Below are positions 6,918 to 13,628 of a DNA stretch of 13,628 nt, one piece after another; positions within the stretch are counted from its first letter, which is position 1; each line of letters opens with the position of its first letter. Location of the stretch: contig JACMJD010000304.1 of the NCBI GenBank assembly GCA_014380825.1, forward strand, positions 1 to 13,628, in the 5' to 3' direction. Source of the DNA: Phycisphaerae bacterium. GTDB lineage: Bacteria > Planctomycetota > Phycisphaerae > Tepidisphaerales > Tepidisphaeraceae. The position numbers and the translations under genes were made by a program. The notes under the pieces were generated by a model. It worked only from the letters and a program-made list of their open reading frames with translations, made no database searches and had not been told where the DNA came from.

Positions 6918-9281
6918 CTACTCTTTCGACTTTAACACCGACACCAGATCTAGATGATCTAACCTTCGTCGGACCAACAATCCTGATCCCACTGCCGCGA
7001 TGATCACCACCATCGCGGCGAAGCCGTACGTATGTCGACTAACCACCAGCGGAATGCGGAACATTTCCGAGTTGAACGCAAGCGTCGCCAGGTACGCGAA
7101 GCACCAGCCCAGCACCATTCCCAGCGGCAATGCCAGCAGCGTGAGCAGCGCCAGTTCGCCCAGCAGGATCGAGGAAATCTCGCCTCGCGTGAAGCCGATA
7201 ACCCGCAGCGTCGCCAGCTCGCGCGAGCGCTCGGACAGTGAGATCCGCGCCGTATTGTAGACCACGCCGGCGGCGATGATGCACGCGAAGATCACGTTGA
7301 AGAATTGAAGCTGCCGCTGGTTTTCCGCCTGGGTTTCGTTGAACGTTTTGACGGATGCTTCTTTCACCGTGACCGCCGCCACGTGGGGTGTTTCCTTGAG
7401 CGTGCGATAGAGCTCGTCGACTTTCGATTCATCGACGCTCAGCGATGCGCCGCTGAGCACATCGTCTTCTTTCATCAGCCGGCGAACCGCGTCGATGTGC
7501 ATATACGCGTTCGTGCCGGCGTATTCCTTGATCGTGCCGACAACCGGAACCTGGAGCACCGGTCGCTCGCCCTCCATCACCTCGACCCACAACTTCTCGC
7601 CCGGCGTTACTTCGAGCACCTCGGCCAACTTATCTGTGAGCAGCAAGCCGTCTGGCGGCAGCTCGACCGGAAACATCTTGTCGTCGATCACGCGCATGAG
7701 CTCGGCGTTGGAAGGCAAACCCATGATGCCAACGCGGCGCATGTGATGCCCGCTGCGCAATCGCACAGGCACTGAACGCATCGGTTCGGCGCGCAGCACG
7801 CCGGGCAATCTCGTGATTTCGTAATATGCCGATAGCGTCGCGGGTTCGACGAACGCGACGGTCACGTCTTGCCGCTGCTGCGTGTAGAAGCCGAACGTGA
7901 TCATGTAATCGAGCGCATCATCCAGAAACCGCCCCATCACCAGCACGGCGACGGCCATCGAAATTCCAAGCACCGACATGGACGCCTTGAACGGCCGCCG
8001 TTCGAGCTGGCGCATGATCATGCGCGCCGGTTGCGTGAAGAATCGTTGCAGGCCGAGACGTTCGACGATCGTCGGGCGGAAGTTGGCCGGTGGTTCCGGG
8101 CGCATCGCTTCGGCGGCGGGCAGTCGAACCGCTTTCGCGACCGCCGCCAGCGTTCCGGCGATCGCGGCGCCGGTGGCGATGAGCAAGCCGATCGTCAGCA
8201 CTTTCGGATCCACGCCAAACACGAACGACGGGAACTTGTAGAACTTCGAATATAGCGCCGTCATGCCTTGCGCCAGCCAGACGCCGAAGAACGCACCGAT
8301 GGCGGCGCCGATCACCGAGATCACGATGACGAACTTCAGGTAATGCGATCCGACTTCAAACTTGCTGTAACCGAACGCTTTGAGCGCGGCGATCTGCTCG
8401 CGCTGCGTGCTGATCAGTCGAGTCATGACGACGTTCAGCAGGAAAGCCGCGACCGCTAAAAAGATCACCGGCACGATCAGGCCCATGCCGCGGAGCGAGC
8501 GGATCTCGTCGGTGAGAAATCGATTCGACAACTGATCGTCGCGCCCGAACGCGCCGATGCCGCCATACGGTTCAGTGAGCGTGTCGAGGCGGCGCAGCAC
8601 TTCCGGCTCGCTCGCGCCTTGCATGAGCGTGAGCGTGACATCGTTGAACGCCTGATACATATCGAACGCGCTCGCGAGTTCGCGATAGCCCATCCAGAAC
8701 ACGCCAAAGCGTTTCTCATCCGGCAGCGCACCCACGGCCGAGATCGACAGCACGTATTCGGGCGACAGCACGATGCCGACGATCTTCAGCTCCTGATATC
8801 TCCCGTTGATGATCGCGCGAACCGTGTCGCCGGGCTGAAGCTTGTGTACGAGCGCGAACGCTTCACCGACCAGCACTTCCCCCTCGCGGCCCGGCTCGAC
8901 AAATCGCCCTTCGCGCAAATGCAGATCGTTCAACTCCGGCCGGCCAGACTCTGGCACCGAGATGATCCGACCGATGGCCGGCTCGGACATGTTGGGAATA
9001 TCGAGGGTCACGTCCTGCACGATTCGCGTCGCGACCTGCTGCACGCCAGGAATTTCCGCGATTTGCGTCGCCAAACTTTGCGGCGCGCGCTTCACGTGCG
9101 CGAACACTTGAGCAAAACGATACCGGTCGTAATAAACGCTCTGCGATCGCTCGAGCGATTGCAGCGTCGTCAACGACATGACAAACGTCGCCACGCCGCA
9201 CGCCATCACCAGGCAGATCGCCACGCCCTGGCCTTTCATCTGCATGAGGTCGCGGAGAAGTTTTCGGTTGAGGGCACGCAT
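6918..9281 (-). CDS. ABC transporter permease with two FtsX domains
   Basis: A 787-residue inner-membrane permease of the MacB/FtsX/LolE type. Membrane segments are visible at about residues 17-40, 267-290, 317-340, 361-384 and 434-452, with a further three between about 665 and 780. A large extracytoplasmic domain follows the first segment of each half: about 41-265, then about 453-665. The family's short cytoplasmic motif occurs twice, as QREQIAALKAFGYSKFE (about 293-309) and as SERSRELATLRVIGFTRGE near residue 700. The protein is therefore a duplicated FtsX unit in one chain, larger than the roughly 400-residue single-unit MacB-like or DevC permeases. It should move substrate from membrane or periplasm using the ATPase at 9351-10073 and the adaptor at 5574-6833; the substrate is unknown. 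No Shine-Dalgarno is visible before ATG at 9279-9281, where the leader is the repeat at 9285-9350. Confidence 0.92.
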   Translation of the reverse strand: MRALNRKLLRDLMQMKGQGVAICLVMACGVATFVMSLTTLQSLERSQSVYYDRYRFAQVFAHVKRAPQSLATQIAEIPGVQQVATRIVQDVTLDIPNMSEPAIGRIISVPESGRPELNDLHLREGRFVEPGREGEVLVGEAFALVHKLQPGDTVRAIINGRYQELKIVGIVLSPEYVLSISAVGALPDEKRFGVFWMGYRELASAFDMYQAFNDVTLTLMQGASEPEVLRRLDTLTEPYGGIGAFGRDDQLSNRFLTDEIRSLRGMGLIVPVIFLAVAAFLLNVVMTRLISTQREQIAALKAFGYSKFEVGSHYLKFVIVISVIGAAIGAFFGVWLAQGMTALYSKFYKFPSFVFGVDPKVLTIGLLIATGAAIAGTLAAVAKAVRLPAAEAMRPEPPANFRPTIVERLGLQRFFTQPARMIMRQLERRPFKASMSVLGISMAVAVLVMGRFLDDALDYMITFGFYTQQRQDVTVAFVEPATLSAYYEITRLPGVLRAEPMRSVPVRLRSGHHMRRVGIMGLPSNAELMRVIDDKMFPVELPPDGLLLTDKLAEVLEVTPGEKLWVEVMEGERPVLQVPVVGTIKEYAGTNAYMHIDAVRRLMKEDDVLSGASLSVDESKVDELYRTLKETPHVAAVTVKEASVKTFNETQAENQRQLQFFNVIFACIIAAGVVYNTARISLSERSRELATLRVIGFTRGEISSILLGELALLTLLALPLGMVLGWCFAYLATLAFNSEMFRIPLVVSRHTYGFAAMVVIIAAVGSGLLVRRRLDHLDLVSVLKSKE

Positions 9282-9284
9282 GTC

Positions 9285-9350
9285 AGAGTTCAGAGTTCAG
9301 AGTTCAGGTTCGGAAATGCCATTTTTCCTGAACTCTGAATTCTGAACTCT
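9285..9350. repeat. Inverted repeat built of AGAGTTC units between ATPase and permease
   Basis: Arms of 24 bases (9285-9308 and 9327-9350) pair with one mismatch around an 18-base loop. Each arm consists of three tandem 8-base units of the AGAGTTC type. It fills the entire 69-bp spacer between the ATPase stop codon (9351-9353) and the permease start (9279-9281). It therefore forms the permease ribosome-binding region on the mRNA, where no purine-rich Shine-Dalgarno can be seen. It could be a processing or translation-control hairpin, or a dispersed intergenic repeat. Confidence 0.85.
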
Positions 9351-10073
<723 letters not shown>

Positions 10074-10180
10074 TCGTCTGAATCGTAGCGGCGACGCGTG
10101 AGGCAATCACTTCACCCGGCTGGATTTGAAAGTTGCAACGGCAGCGGCCCCCTACCGCTGCCGCCGCGAATTTCCTGCTC

Positions 10181-10243
10181 GTGGCGTGGGCGTCTCGCTT
10201 GCGGCTCAAGCCGCGAATGCACGGGCGAGGACGCCCATGCCAC
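10181..10243. repeat. Imperfect palindrome upstream of the ABC ATPase gene
   Basis: Outer arms at about 10181-10197 and 10224-10243 pair imperfectly (GTGGCGTGGGCGTCTCG against CGAGGACGCCCATGCCAC, one base inserted, one mismatch). Inside them is a perfect 6-bp hairpin with a 2-base loop (10201-10214). The element ends 3 bp before the stop codon of the membrane protein and lies in the 173-bp spacer ahead of the ATPase. The layout resembles the palindrome at 6845-6910 but the sequence is different. GGACGCCCATGCC from its right arm recurs at 5547-5559. Confidence 0.7.
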
Positions 10244-10246
10244 TAA

Positions 10247-11551
10247 CTAAACCGCCTTTCGCTGCTTCAGATCCGCCTCGCGAAGCGCGACCGAGAACGC
10301 TTCGGCCACATCGGATTCGACCGGTGGTTTCTTGTAGAGGCTGACCACCGCGCCCGCCGCCAGCAGGACGAACGCGCTGATGACCGACACCGCGCCCCAG
10401 CCGGCGGACGTCGTCGGAACGATCTTCCCACTCGATTCACCCGCGATCCGCAGCGGCGTGAACAGTGTGTCGAGGATCGCGCTCATCGTCGCGCCGAGCG
10501 ACGTGGTCAGCAGGCAACCCAGCGAAACAAATCCCCAGCGGATCGATCGCCGCGTGATGAACGCCTGCGCGTAAACCAGCGCCGCGCCGATCAACGAGAG
10601 GCGCAATGTGGTGAACGCGAAGCCATTCGGATTGATCGTCAACGGCCTTGGTGCGGCGATCGACATCACCACCGCGAACACCGGCAGCCACGTCTGCATC
10701 TTGAGGTAGGTCGTGTCCTTCGCGCCGCGTCGCGCCGCCAAGCCCGCGGTGAACGCCACGCCCAACGCCAGCGGCGTGAGGTGCGCAGGATACCAGTGAA
10801 CCTTGTACACCCAGCTCGACATGCACAAGTGGACGAGCATCGACACGCCCGCCATCACCGCGAACGTGACGGCGATCCGACGGCGCGGCTGAAGCTCCGA
10901 GATGTGCTGCCACGGCGCGCTCATCGCTTCGCGCGATGAGGCGACGCGCCAGACCACGTATGTCGCGACCGGAAAGAGCGCGAACGTCCACCACGCCGCG
11001 TAGAGCGCCAGTGGACTCAAGTTCCCGCTCGTGCCGGCGGACATCTTTAGAAATCCGGGCAGCCCCAGCACCAGCGACAACTGCAACATCAGCGGCGGCA
11101 GCATTCGCGCCACCGGCAGTTTCAGGGCGGCCAGGATCGCGATCAGCTTTCCCATCGCCATCGCCAGCAGGGCGAAATTCACCATCACGCCCAGCGCGAT
11201 GTCGGCCGTGAACATTTCGGCGCTGAGCATGGCGCCGTCGGCTAGAAACAATGCCTCGATCGCCAGCAGGATTTCGGCATCGCGCACCAGCCGCCGCTTC
11301 ACGATCAACCACCCGGCCAGGCCGATCAGCACGGCTTCGTACAGGTTCAGCGTGCCGATCAGCACGATCAGCCGATGGTGCGGGATCGGGCTGAACGACA
11401 GCGAATTCGTCAGCGTCATGAGCCCGAGCAACATGCAGGCCGCGCTGAGCAGATAGAACGGATTGTTCTCGACGATGAATCTCTTCATCGTCCGCGGTTG
11501 CGGGACGGAAATGCCCGGCGCGGGTGATCGGTATTGGAGGTCGATAGTCAT
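10247..11551 (-). CDS. Polytopic membrane protein of unknown function
   Basis: A 434-residue integral membrane protein with about 11 or 12 hydrophobic segments and short charged loops, ending in a polar cytoplasmic-looking tail (about the last 35 residues). No transporter, kinase or enzyme motif is evident. Conserved-looking features are the start MKRFIVENNPFYLLSA (Met at residue 22), a Leu-Asn-Leu-Tyr-Glu segment near residue 70, and acidic residues within membrane helices (LADGAML, SAEMF). The reading frame is open 72 codons further upstream, but that stretch is Arg/Ala-rich and crosses the palindrome at 11604-11664. ATG at 11551 is chosen because GGAG lies 7 bases before it. The gene is upstream of the exporter genes on the same strand, 173 bp away. 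A functional link to the exporter is plausible but unproven. I recall similar uncharacterised proteins in planctomycetes. Confidence 0.8.
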   Translation of the reverse strand: MTIDLQYRSPAPGISVPQPRTMKRFIVENNPFYLLSAACMLLGLMTLTNSLSFSPIPHHRLIVLIGTLNLYEAVLIGLAGWLIVKRRLVRDAEILLAIEALFLADGAMLSAEMFTADIALGVMVNFALLAMAMGKLIAILAALKLPVARMLPPLMLQLSLVLGLPGFLKMSAGTSGNLSPLALYAAWWTFALFPVATYVVWRVASSREAMSAPWQHISELQPRRRIAVTFAVMAGVSMLVHLCMSSWVYKVHWYPAHLTPLALGVAFTAGLAARRGAKDTTYLKMQTWLPVFAVVMSIAAPRPLTINPNGFAFTTLRLSLIGAALVYAQAFITRRSIRWGFVSLGCLLTTSLGATMSAILDTLFTPLRIAGESSGKIVPTTSAGWGAVSVISAFVLLAAGAVVSLYKKPPVESDVAEAFSVALREADLKQRKAV

Positions 11552-11603
11552 GGTGATACTCCGGAGCTTTTTGCGGTACGCGTTCGCATCAGCGCGCATT
11601 TCA

Positions 11604-11664
11604 TAGCCACGAACGCAAGTTCGTAGATTTTCCCCGACGGTCCACGAACTTGCGTTCGTGGCTA
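11604..11664. repeat. Nested palindromic repeat upstream of membrane protein gene
   Basis: Two perfect 21-base inverted arms (11604-11624 and 11644-11664) flank a 19-base loop. Each arm contains its own hairpin, 6 bp with loop GCAA at 11609-11624 and 8 bp with loop TTGC at 11642-11661. The outer bases TAGCC/GGCTA resemble the outer bases of the repeat at 6845-6910, while the inner sequence differs. It lies about 50 bp before the start codon of the membrane protein, so it may fall in that gene's leader or promoter. Confidence 0.85.
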
Positions 11665-11996
11665 CGAAGTTGCAAACACGCGCGAGCGCGCACGGTTGTT
11701 CGCGGGCGCTTGCGCCGATGCGCAGCGCGCGTGAAAACAAACCACGCGATGCGCGATCTGCGAACAAATCAGGTTGTCTCGGAAACGATTGTCGAACGAC
11801 GGCTGTCAGGAGTGTTGCAGCACCGCCTTGCTCTGTGGTGCGCCTCGGCCGGATGATTCGGGTGAATGTTTCGGGCGGCCGATCTCCGCTCGCGAGAATG
11901 ATTGGATCGGATGAGTGCGGATATATATTTTTTGGCCGAGAACTGCGTGATCCAGGCTTGAGGTTAATCAGGCAATCCTCCGGCCCGACAGCGGAT

Positions 11997-12016
11997 CGAT
12001 GAACGCGTGTTCATCG
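11997..12016. promoter_or_regulatory. Short perfect inverted repeat, possible operator or hairpin
   Basis: CGATGAAC and GTTCATCG form an 8-bp perfect inverted repeat around GCGT. Its length suits a dimeric regulator site, but no regulator gene is in the window and the distance to the nearest start codon is over 400 bp on both sides. It may be chance or part of the surrounding repeat-rich region. Confidence 0.3.
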
Positions 12017-12092
12017 CGTCTTCATTATGACGTAAGTCCAGCGGTGCGGCATCTGAAAAATGTTTGTGAAAATGGGAGCGAAGACCGCTGCG

Positions 12093-12292
12093 CGGGAACG
12101 ACCGATGTCCTACCAGAGTCCCGAAACACGCCGGGCTAGAGCGGTACTCCGCGCCGGCCCGGATTCGTTTTCGGCAATGGTCCTTAAACGGCTTCCCGTC
12201 CCGGAATTGCTGAAATCCAATCCGGGCCGCCGCGGAGTACCGCTCTGACCCGGCGTGATGGGAGTCGGCGCCAAGTCGGGTCGTTCCTGCGA
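12093..12292. repeat. Long imperfect palindrome of about 200 bp
   Basis: The core is 28-base arms at 12138-12165 and 12219-12246 with one mismatch. Pairing extends outward with gaps: 12129-12135 against 12249-12255, the TCCC segment near 12119 against GGGA near 12260, and CGCGGGAACGACC starting about 12091 against GGTCGTTCCTGCG ending about 12291 (with one extra base on the right). Inside the 53-base loop, TTCGGCAAT and ATTGCTGAA can also pair, apart from one mismatch. The whole could form a very long rod-like hairpin or cruciform. It could be a non-autonomous mobile element, a dispersed repeat or a structured RNA. No transposase or clear target duplication is seen. Confidence 0.8.
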
Positions 12293-12352
12293 GAAACAGC
12301 CCGCACTTGCCGCTTATCCCGGACATTGTTACCATCCCCCGCCCCAATCAGC

Positions 12353-12376
12353 CCCCCGTTGCGTCAACGCAGGGGG
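12353..12376 (+). promoter_or_regulatory. GC-rich hairpin overlapping the rpmE -35 region
   Basis: CCCCC/GGGGG and TGCG/CGCA pair with a 2-base bulge and the loop TCAA. The hairpin ends 11 bp before the TATAAT box at 12388. It has no T-run, so it is not a terminator. The position would suit an operator for rpmE or the remains of a repeat. Confidence 0.35.
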
Positions 12377-12387
12377 TCGATCGGGCG

Positions 12388-12393
12388 TATAAT
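12388..12393 (+). promoter_or_regulatory. -10 box of the probable rpmE promoter
   Basis: A perfect TATAAT lies 67 bp before the rpmE start codon, the right distance for a short leader. No good -35 hexamer is found at 16-18 bases upstream (TCAACG at 18 is weak), so the promoter may depend on an activator or on high AT at the -10 alone. Confidence 0.55.
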
Positions 12394-12460
12394 TGATTGG
12401 CCGTCTGACGTGTCGCGAATTTCCGCTTCACGCACGAACGGGCCGAATGGAGTGTTAGCC

Positions 12461-12709
12461 GTGAAACCCAAGATTCATCCGAAGTATCAGACCTGCACCG
12501 CCCACTGTGCGTGTGGCAACACGTTCACTACCCGCAGCACGATGGCGAAGATCAACGTCGACATCTGCTCCGCTTGCCATCCGTTCTTCACGGGCAAGCA
12601 GAAGTTCGTCGATACCGCCGGCCGCGTGGAGAAGTTCAGCAAGAAGTTCGGCGGAACGTACAGCTTCCAGAAGACCGCGACGCCCGCCGGCGCGAGCGCC
12701 AAGAAGTAA
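12461..12709 (+). CDS. rpmE: Ribosomal protein bL31, zinc-binding type
   Basis: An 82-residue protein of the large ribosomal subunit; bL31 sits at the central protuberance and bridges to the small subunit. The family pattern is clear from residue 1: [16 protein letters not shown] with Cys16 and Cys18, [27 protein letters not shown] with Cys36 and Cys39, then [11 protein letters not shown]. The four cysteines (CxC plus CxxC) make this the zinc-ribbon form. The start is GTG at 12461, set by homology with the usual KxxIHPKY start; the frame is open upstream but that extension is not family-like. GGAG lies about 8 bases before it. An Ala/Lys-rich C-terminal tail ([11 protein letters not shown]) extends the usual roughly 70-residue length. 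The gene is single, with its own likely promoter at 12388. Confidence 0.96.
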   Translation: MKPKIHPKYQTCTAHCACGNTFTTRSTMAKINVDICSACHPFFTGKQKFVDTAGRVEKFSKKFGGTYSFQKTATPAGASAKK

Positions 12710-12722
12710 ACGAAAATATAAT

Positions 12723-12739
12723 CCGCGCGATCTGCGCGG
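12723..12739 (+). terminator. Weak candidate terminator after rpmE
   Basis: A perfect 6-bp GC stem (12723-12728 and 12734-12739) with a 5-base loop lies 13 bp after the rpmE stop. The following tract (TCTCGATTTGTT) is only partly T-rich, so termination efficiency is doubtful. The A/T-rich tract just before the stem could favour termination on the other strand instead. Confidence 0.35.
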
Positions 12740-12844
12740 TCTCGATTTGTTCGCCGCCGCTCGGACGAGCCCCCGTCAAAGTTGTCCGCGCGGCGGCGAA
12801 TTTGTTTGCGCACTTTGCCTCCAGTCGCGATAGGATTTCACGCC

Positions 12845-13435
12845 ATGGACATAAGCATGAACAAGACCATCGCCACAATCGCTTTGATGCTGAGCGCGCT
12901 GCTGGTCACCTGCGTGTTGGCAGGCGATGACAAGAAAGAGGGCAACCCCGTGCCGCCGGTGCTGAACTTCAAGATGAAATCGCTCGCGGGCGAAGAGGTG
13001 GATCTGAGCAAGTATCAGGGCAAGGTCGTGCTGATGGTGAACACCGCCAGCAAGTGCGGCTACACGCCGCAGTACAAAGATCTGGAAGCGCTGTACAAGA
13101 AATATCAGGACAAGGGTTTGGTCGTGCTCGGTTTCCCCGCCGACAATTTCGGGCATCAGGAACCGGGAACGGACACGCAGATCGCCGAGTTCTGCCAGAA
13201 GAGTTTCGGCGTGACGTTTCCGATGTTCTCGAAAGTTTCGGTTAAAGGCGCCGACGAAGTGCCTCTGTTCAAACTTCTCACCACGCAGTCGCCCGATGCA
13301 GGCGAGATCAAGTGGAACTTCGAGAAGTTCCTGATCTCGCGCGACGGGAAGATCATGAACCGCTTCCGCTCGAAGGTAAACCCATCCAGCGATGAAGTCG
13401 CCAAGGCCGTCGAAGCAGAGCTCACCAAGTCGTGA
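12845..13435 (+). CDS. Exported Cys-type glutathione peroxidase (thiol peroxidase)
   Basis: A 196-residue protein of the glutathione peroxidase family, which reduces hydrogen peroxide and organic or lipid hydroperoxides. Residues 1-26 are a signal peptide ending VLA before GDD, so it probably acts in the periplasm. The catalytic tetrad is present: Cys71 in NTASKCGYT, Gln105 in GHQEPG, Trp157 and Asn158 in IKWNFEKFL. Cys117 in IAEFCQ matches the resolving cysteine of yeast Gpx3-type enzymes. This points to a thioredoxin-like reductant rather than glutathione; an extracytoplasmic reductant would be needed. The usual FPCNQFG block reads FPADNFG, a tolerated variation. The start is ATG 12845, with AGGA nine bases upstream; ATG 12857 is an alternative with a poorer site. 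The stop codon overlaps the start of the next gene (TGATG), suggesting translational coupling. Confidence 0.93.
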   Translation: MDISMNKTIATIALMLSALLVTCVLAGDDKKEGNPVPPVLNFKMKSLAGEEVDLSKYQGKVVLMVNTASKCGYTPQYKDLEALYKKYQDKGLVVLGFPADNFGHQEPGTDTQIAEFCQKSFGVTFPMFSKVSVKGADEVPLFKLLTTQSPDAGEIKWNFEKFLISRDGKIMNRFRSKVNPSSDEVAKAVEAELTKS

Positions 13436-13628
13436 TGGTCCTTGGACGTACATTCCACTTACCGATTTTTCTGGCATTTCTAGCCGTCGGATGCGCATCT
13501 TCGCGTCGCGCGGCCCCGGTCGCGACGACCAATCCTTCGACGCAACTTTCTTCAATTACGCTCAATCGAGACGTGGAGGCCGAAGTCGCGCCGCCACGGG
13601 ATTGGACGCCCGAGCCGCTCAAGAGCAG
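13435..13628 (+). CDS. Predicted lipoprotein, N-terminal part only
   Basis: ATG at 13435-13437 shares its A with the peroxidase stop codon (TGATG), and the frame stays open to the window end, giving 64 whole codons. The N-terminus is a lipoprotein signal peptide: a basic start, hydrophobic residues 9-18, and lipobox L16-A17-V18-G19-C20. After Cys20 comes a Ser/Ala/Pro/Thr-rich linker, then an acidic stretch and the segment PPRDWTPEPLKS. That last segment resembles the start of the folded domain in uncharacterised planctomycete lipoproteins I recall, though this is from memory. The overlap with the peroxidase predicts joint translation and perhaps a shared role in envelope protection. The product is truncated by the window, not by mutation. 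Confidence 0.75.
   Translation, partial: MVLGRTFHLPIFLAFLAVGCASSRRAAPVATTNPSTQLSSITLNRDVEAEVAPPRDWTPEPLKS

Larger units (their letters stand above)
11552..12460. other. 909-bp gene-poor region with palindromes
   Basis: No convincing gene lies between the membrane protein and rpmE. Open frames here, including one of 127 codons on the minus strand (11964-12347), run straight through palindromes and show no domain. What I can see is the nested inverted repeat at 11604-11664, an AT-rich tract near 11919-11934, an 8-bp hairpin at 11997-12016, the long imperfect palindrome at 12093-12292, a GC hairpin at 12353-12376 and the -10 box at 12388-12393. The stretch 11665-11918 shows nothing recognisable. 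Confidence 0.7.

Noticed and set aside
11552..11767. 72-codon N-terminal extension of the membrane protein
   Set aside because: Arg/Ala-rich, crosses the palindrome at 11604-11664, and lacks a ribosome-binding site. ATG 11551 has GGAG upstream.
11964..12347. 127-codon minus-strand frame in the rpmE upstream region
   Set aside because: The frame runs through both arms of the long palindrome. Its product has no recognisable domain, so it is probably a by-product of the repeat.
12717..12722. TATAAT just after rpmE as a promoter for the peroxidase
   Set aside because: The hexamer is perfect but no -35 box is found at proper spacing, it sits directly before a hairpin, and it would leave a leader over 110 nt. 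It may be chance.

Overview
The window looks like chromosomal DNA of a GC-rich planctomycete. The strongest sign is a secreted protease whose N-terminus carries the planctomycete LEPR-XLL-type signature (LEPLERRTLL). Placement in Phycisphaerae/Tepidisphaerales is inference. I see no phage genes, transposase, CRISPR array, tRNA or rRNA, and composition looks even throughout.

Layout. 13-510 (-) is an unrecognised small soluble protein, divergent from a small lipoprotein at 617-1066 (+). A strong hairpin terminator (1098-1127) separates that lipoprotein from a convergent amidohydrolase-2 family hydrolase (1128-2243, -). A 296-bp divergent region leads to a 996-residue protease (2540-5530, +). 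It combines a subtilisin/sedolisin-like core with Ig-like, fibronectin III and golvesin-like C-terminal modules. From 11551 down to 5574 four genes run on the minus strand: a polytopic membrane protein of unknown function, an ABC ATPase, a two-FtsX-domain permease and a HlyD-type periplasmic adaptor. The last three make a complete MacAB/DevBCA-like tripartite exporter. A gene-poor stretch (11552-12460) holds two large palindromic elements and the rpmE promoter. Then come rpmE (bL31, 12461-12709, +), an exported Cys-type glutathione peroxidase (12845-13435, +) and, overlapping its stop codon, the start of a second lipoprotein that runs off the window.

How the genes relate. The ATPase, permease and adaptor should act as one envelope machine. 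The membrane protein lies upstream on the same strand and may or may not be co-transcribed. The peroxidase and following lipoprotein are probably translationally coupled. The other genes are independent units.

The most unusual features are the protease active site, where a Glu sits in place of the subtilisin His, and the palindromes. Every spacer of the four-gene minus-strand run, and the leader in front of it, carries a different palindromic repeat. A further imperfect palindrome of about 200 bp lies upstream of rpmE. I did not find a clear new defence or biosynthetic system.
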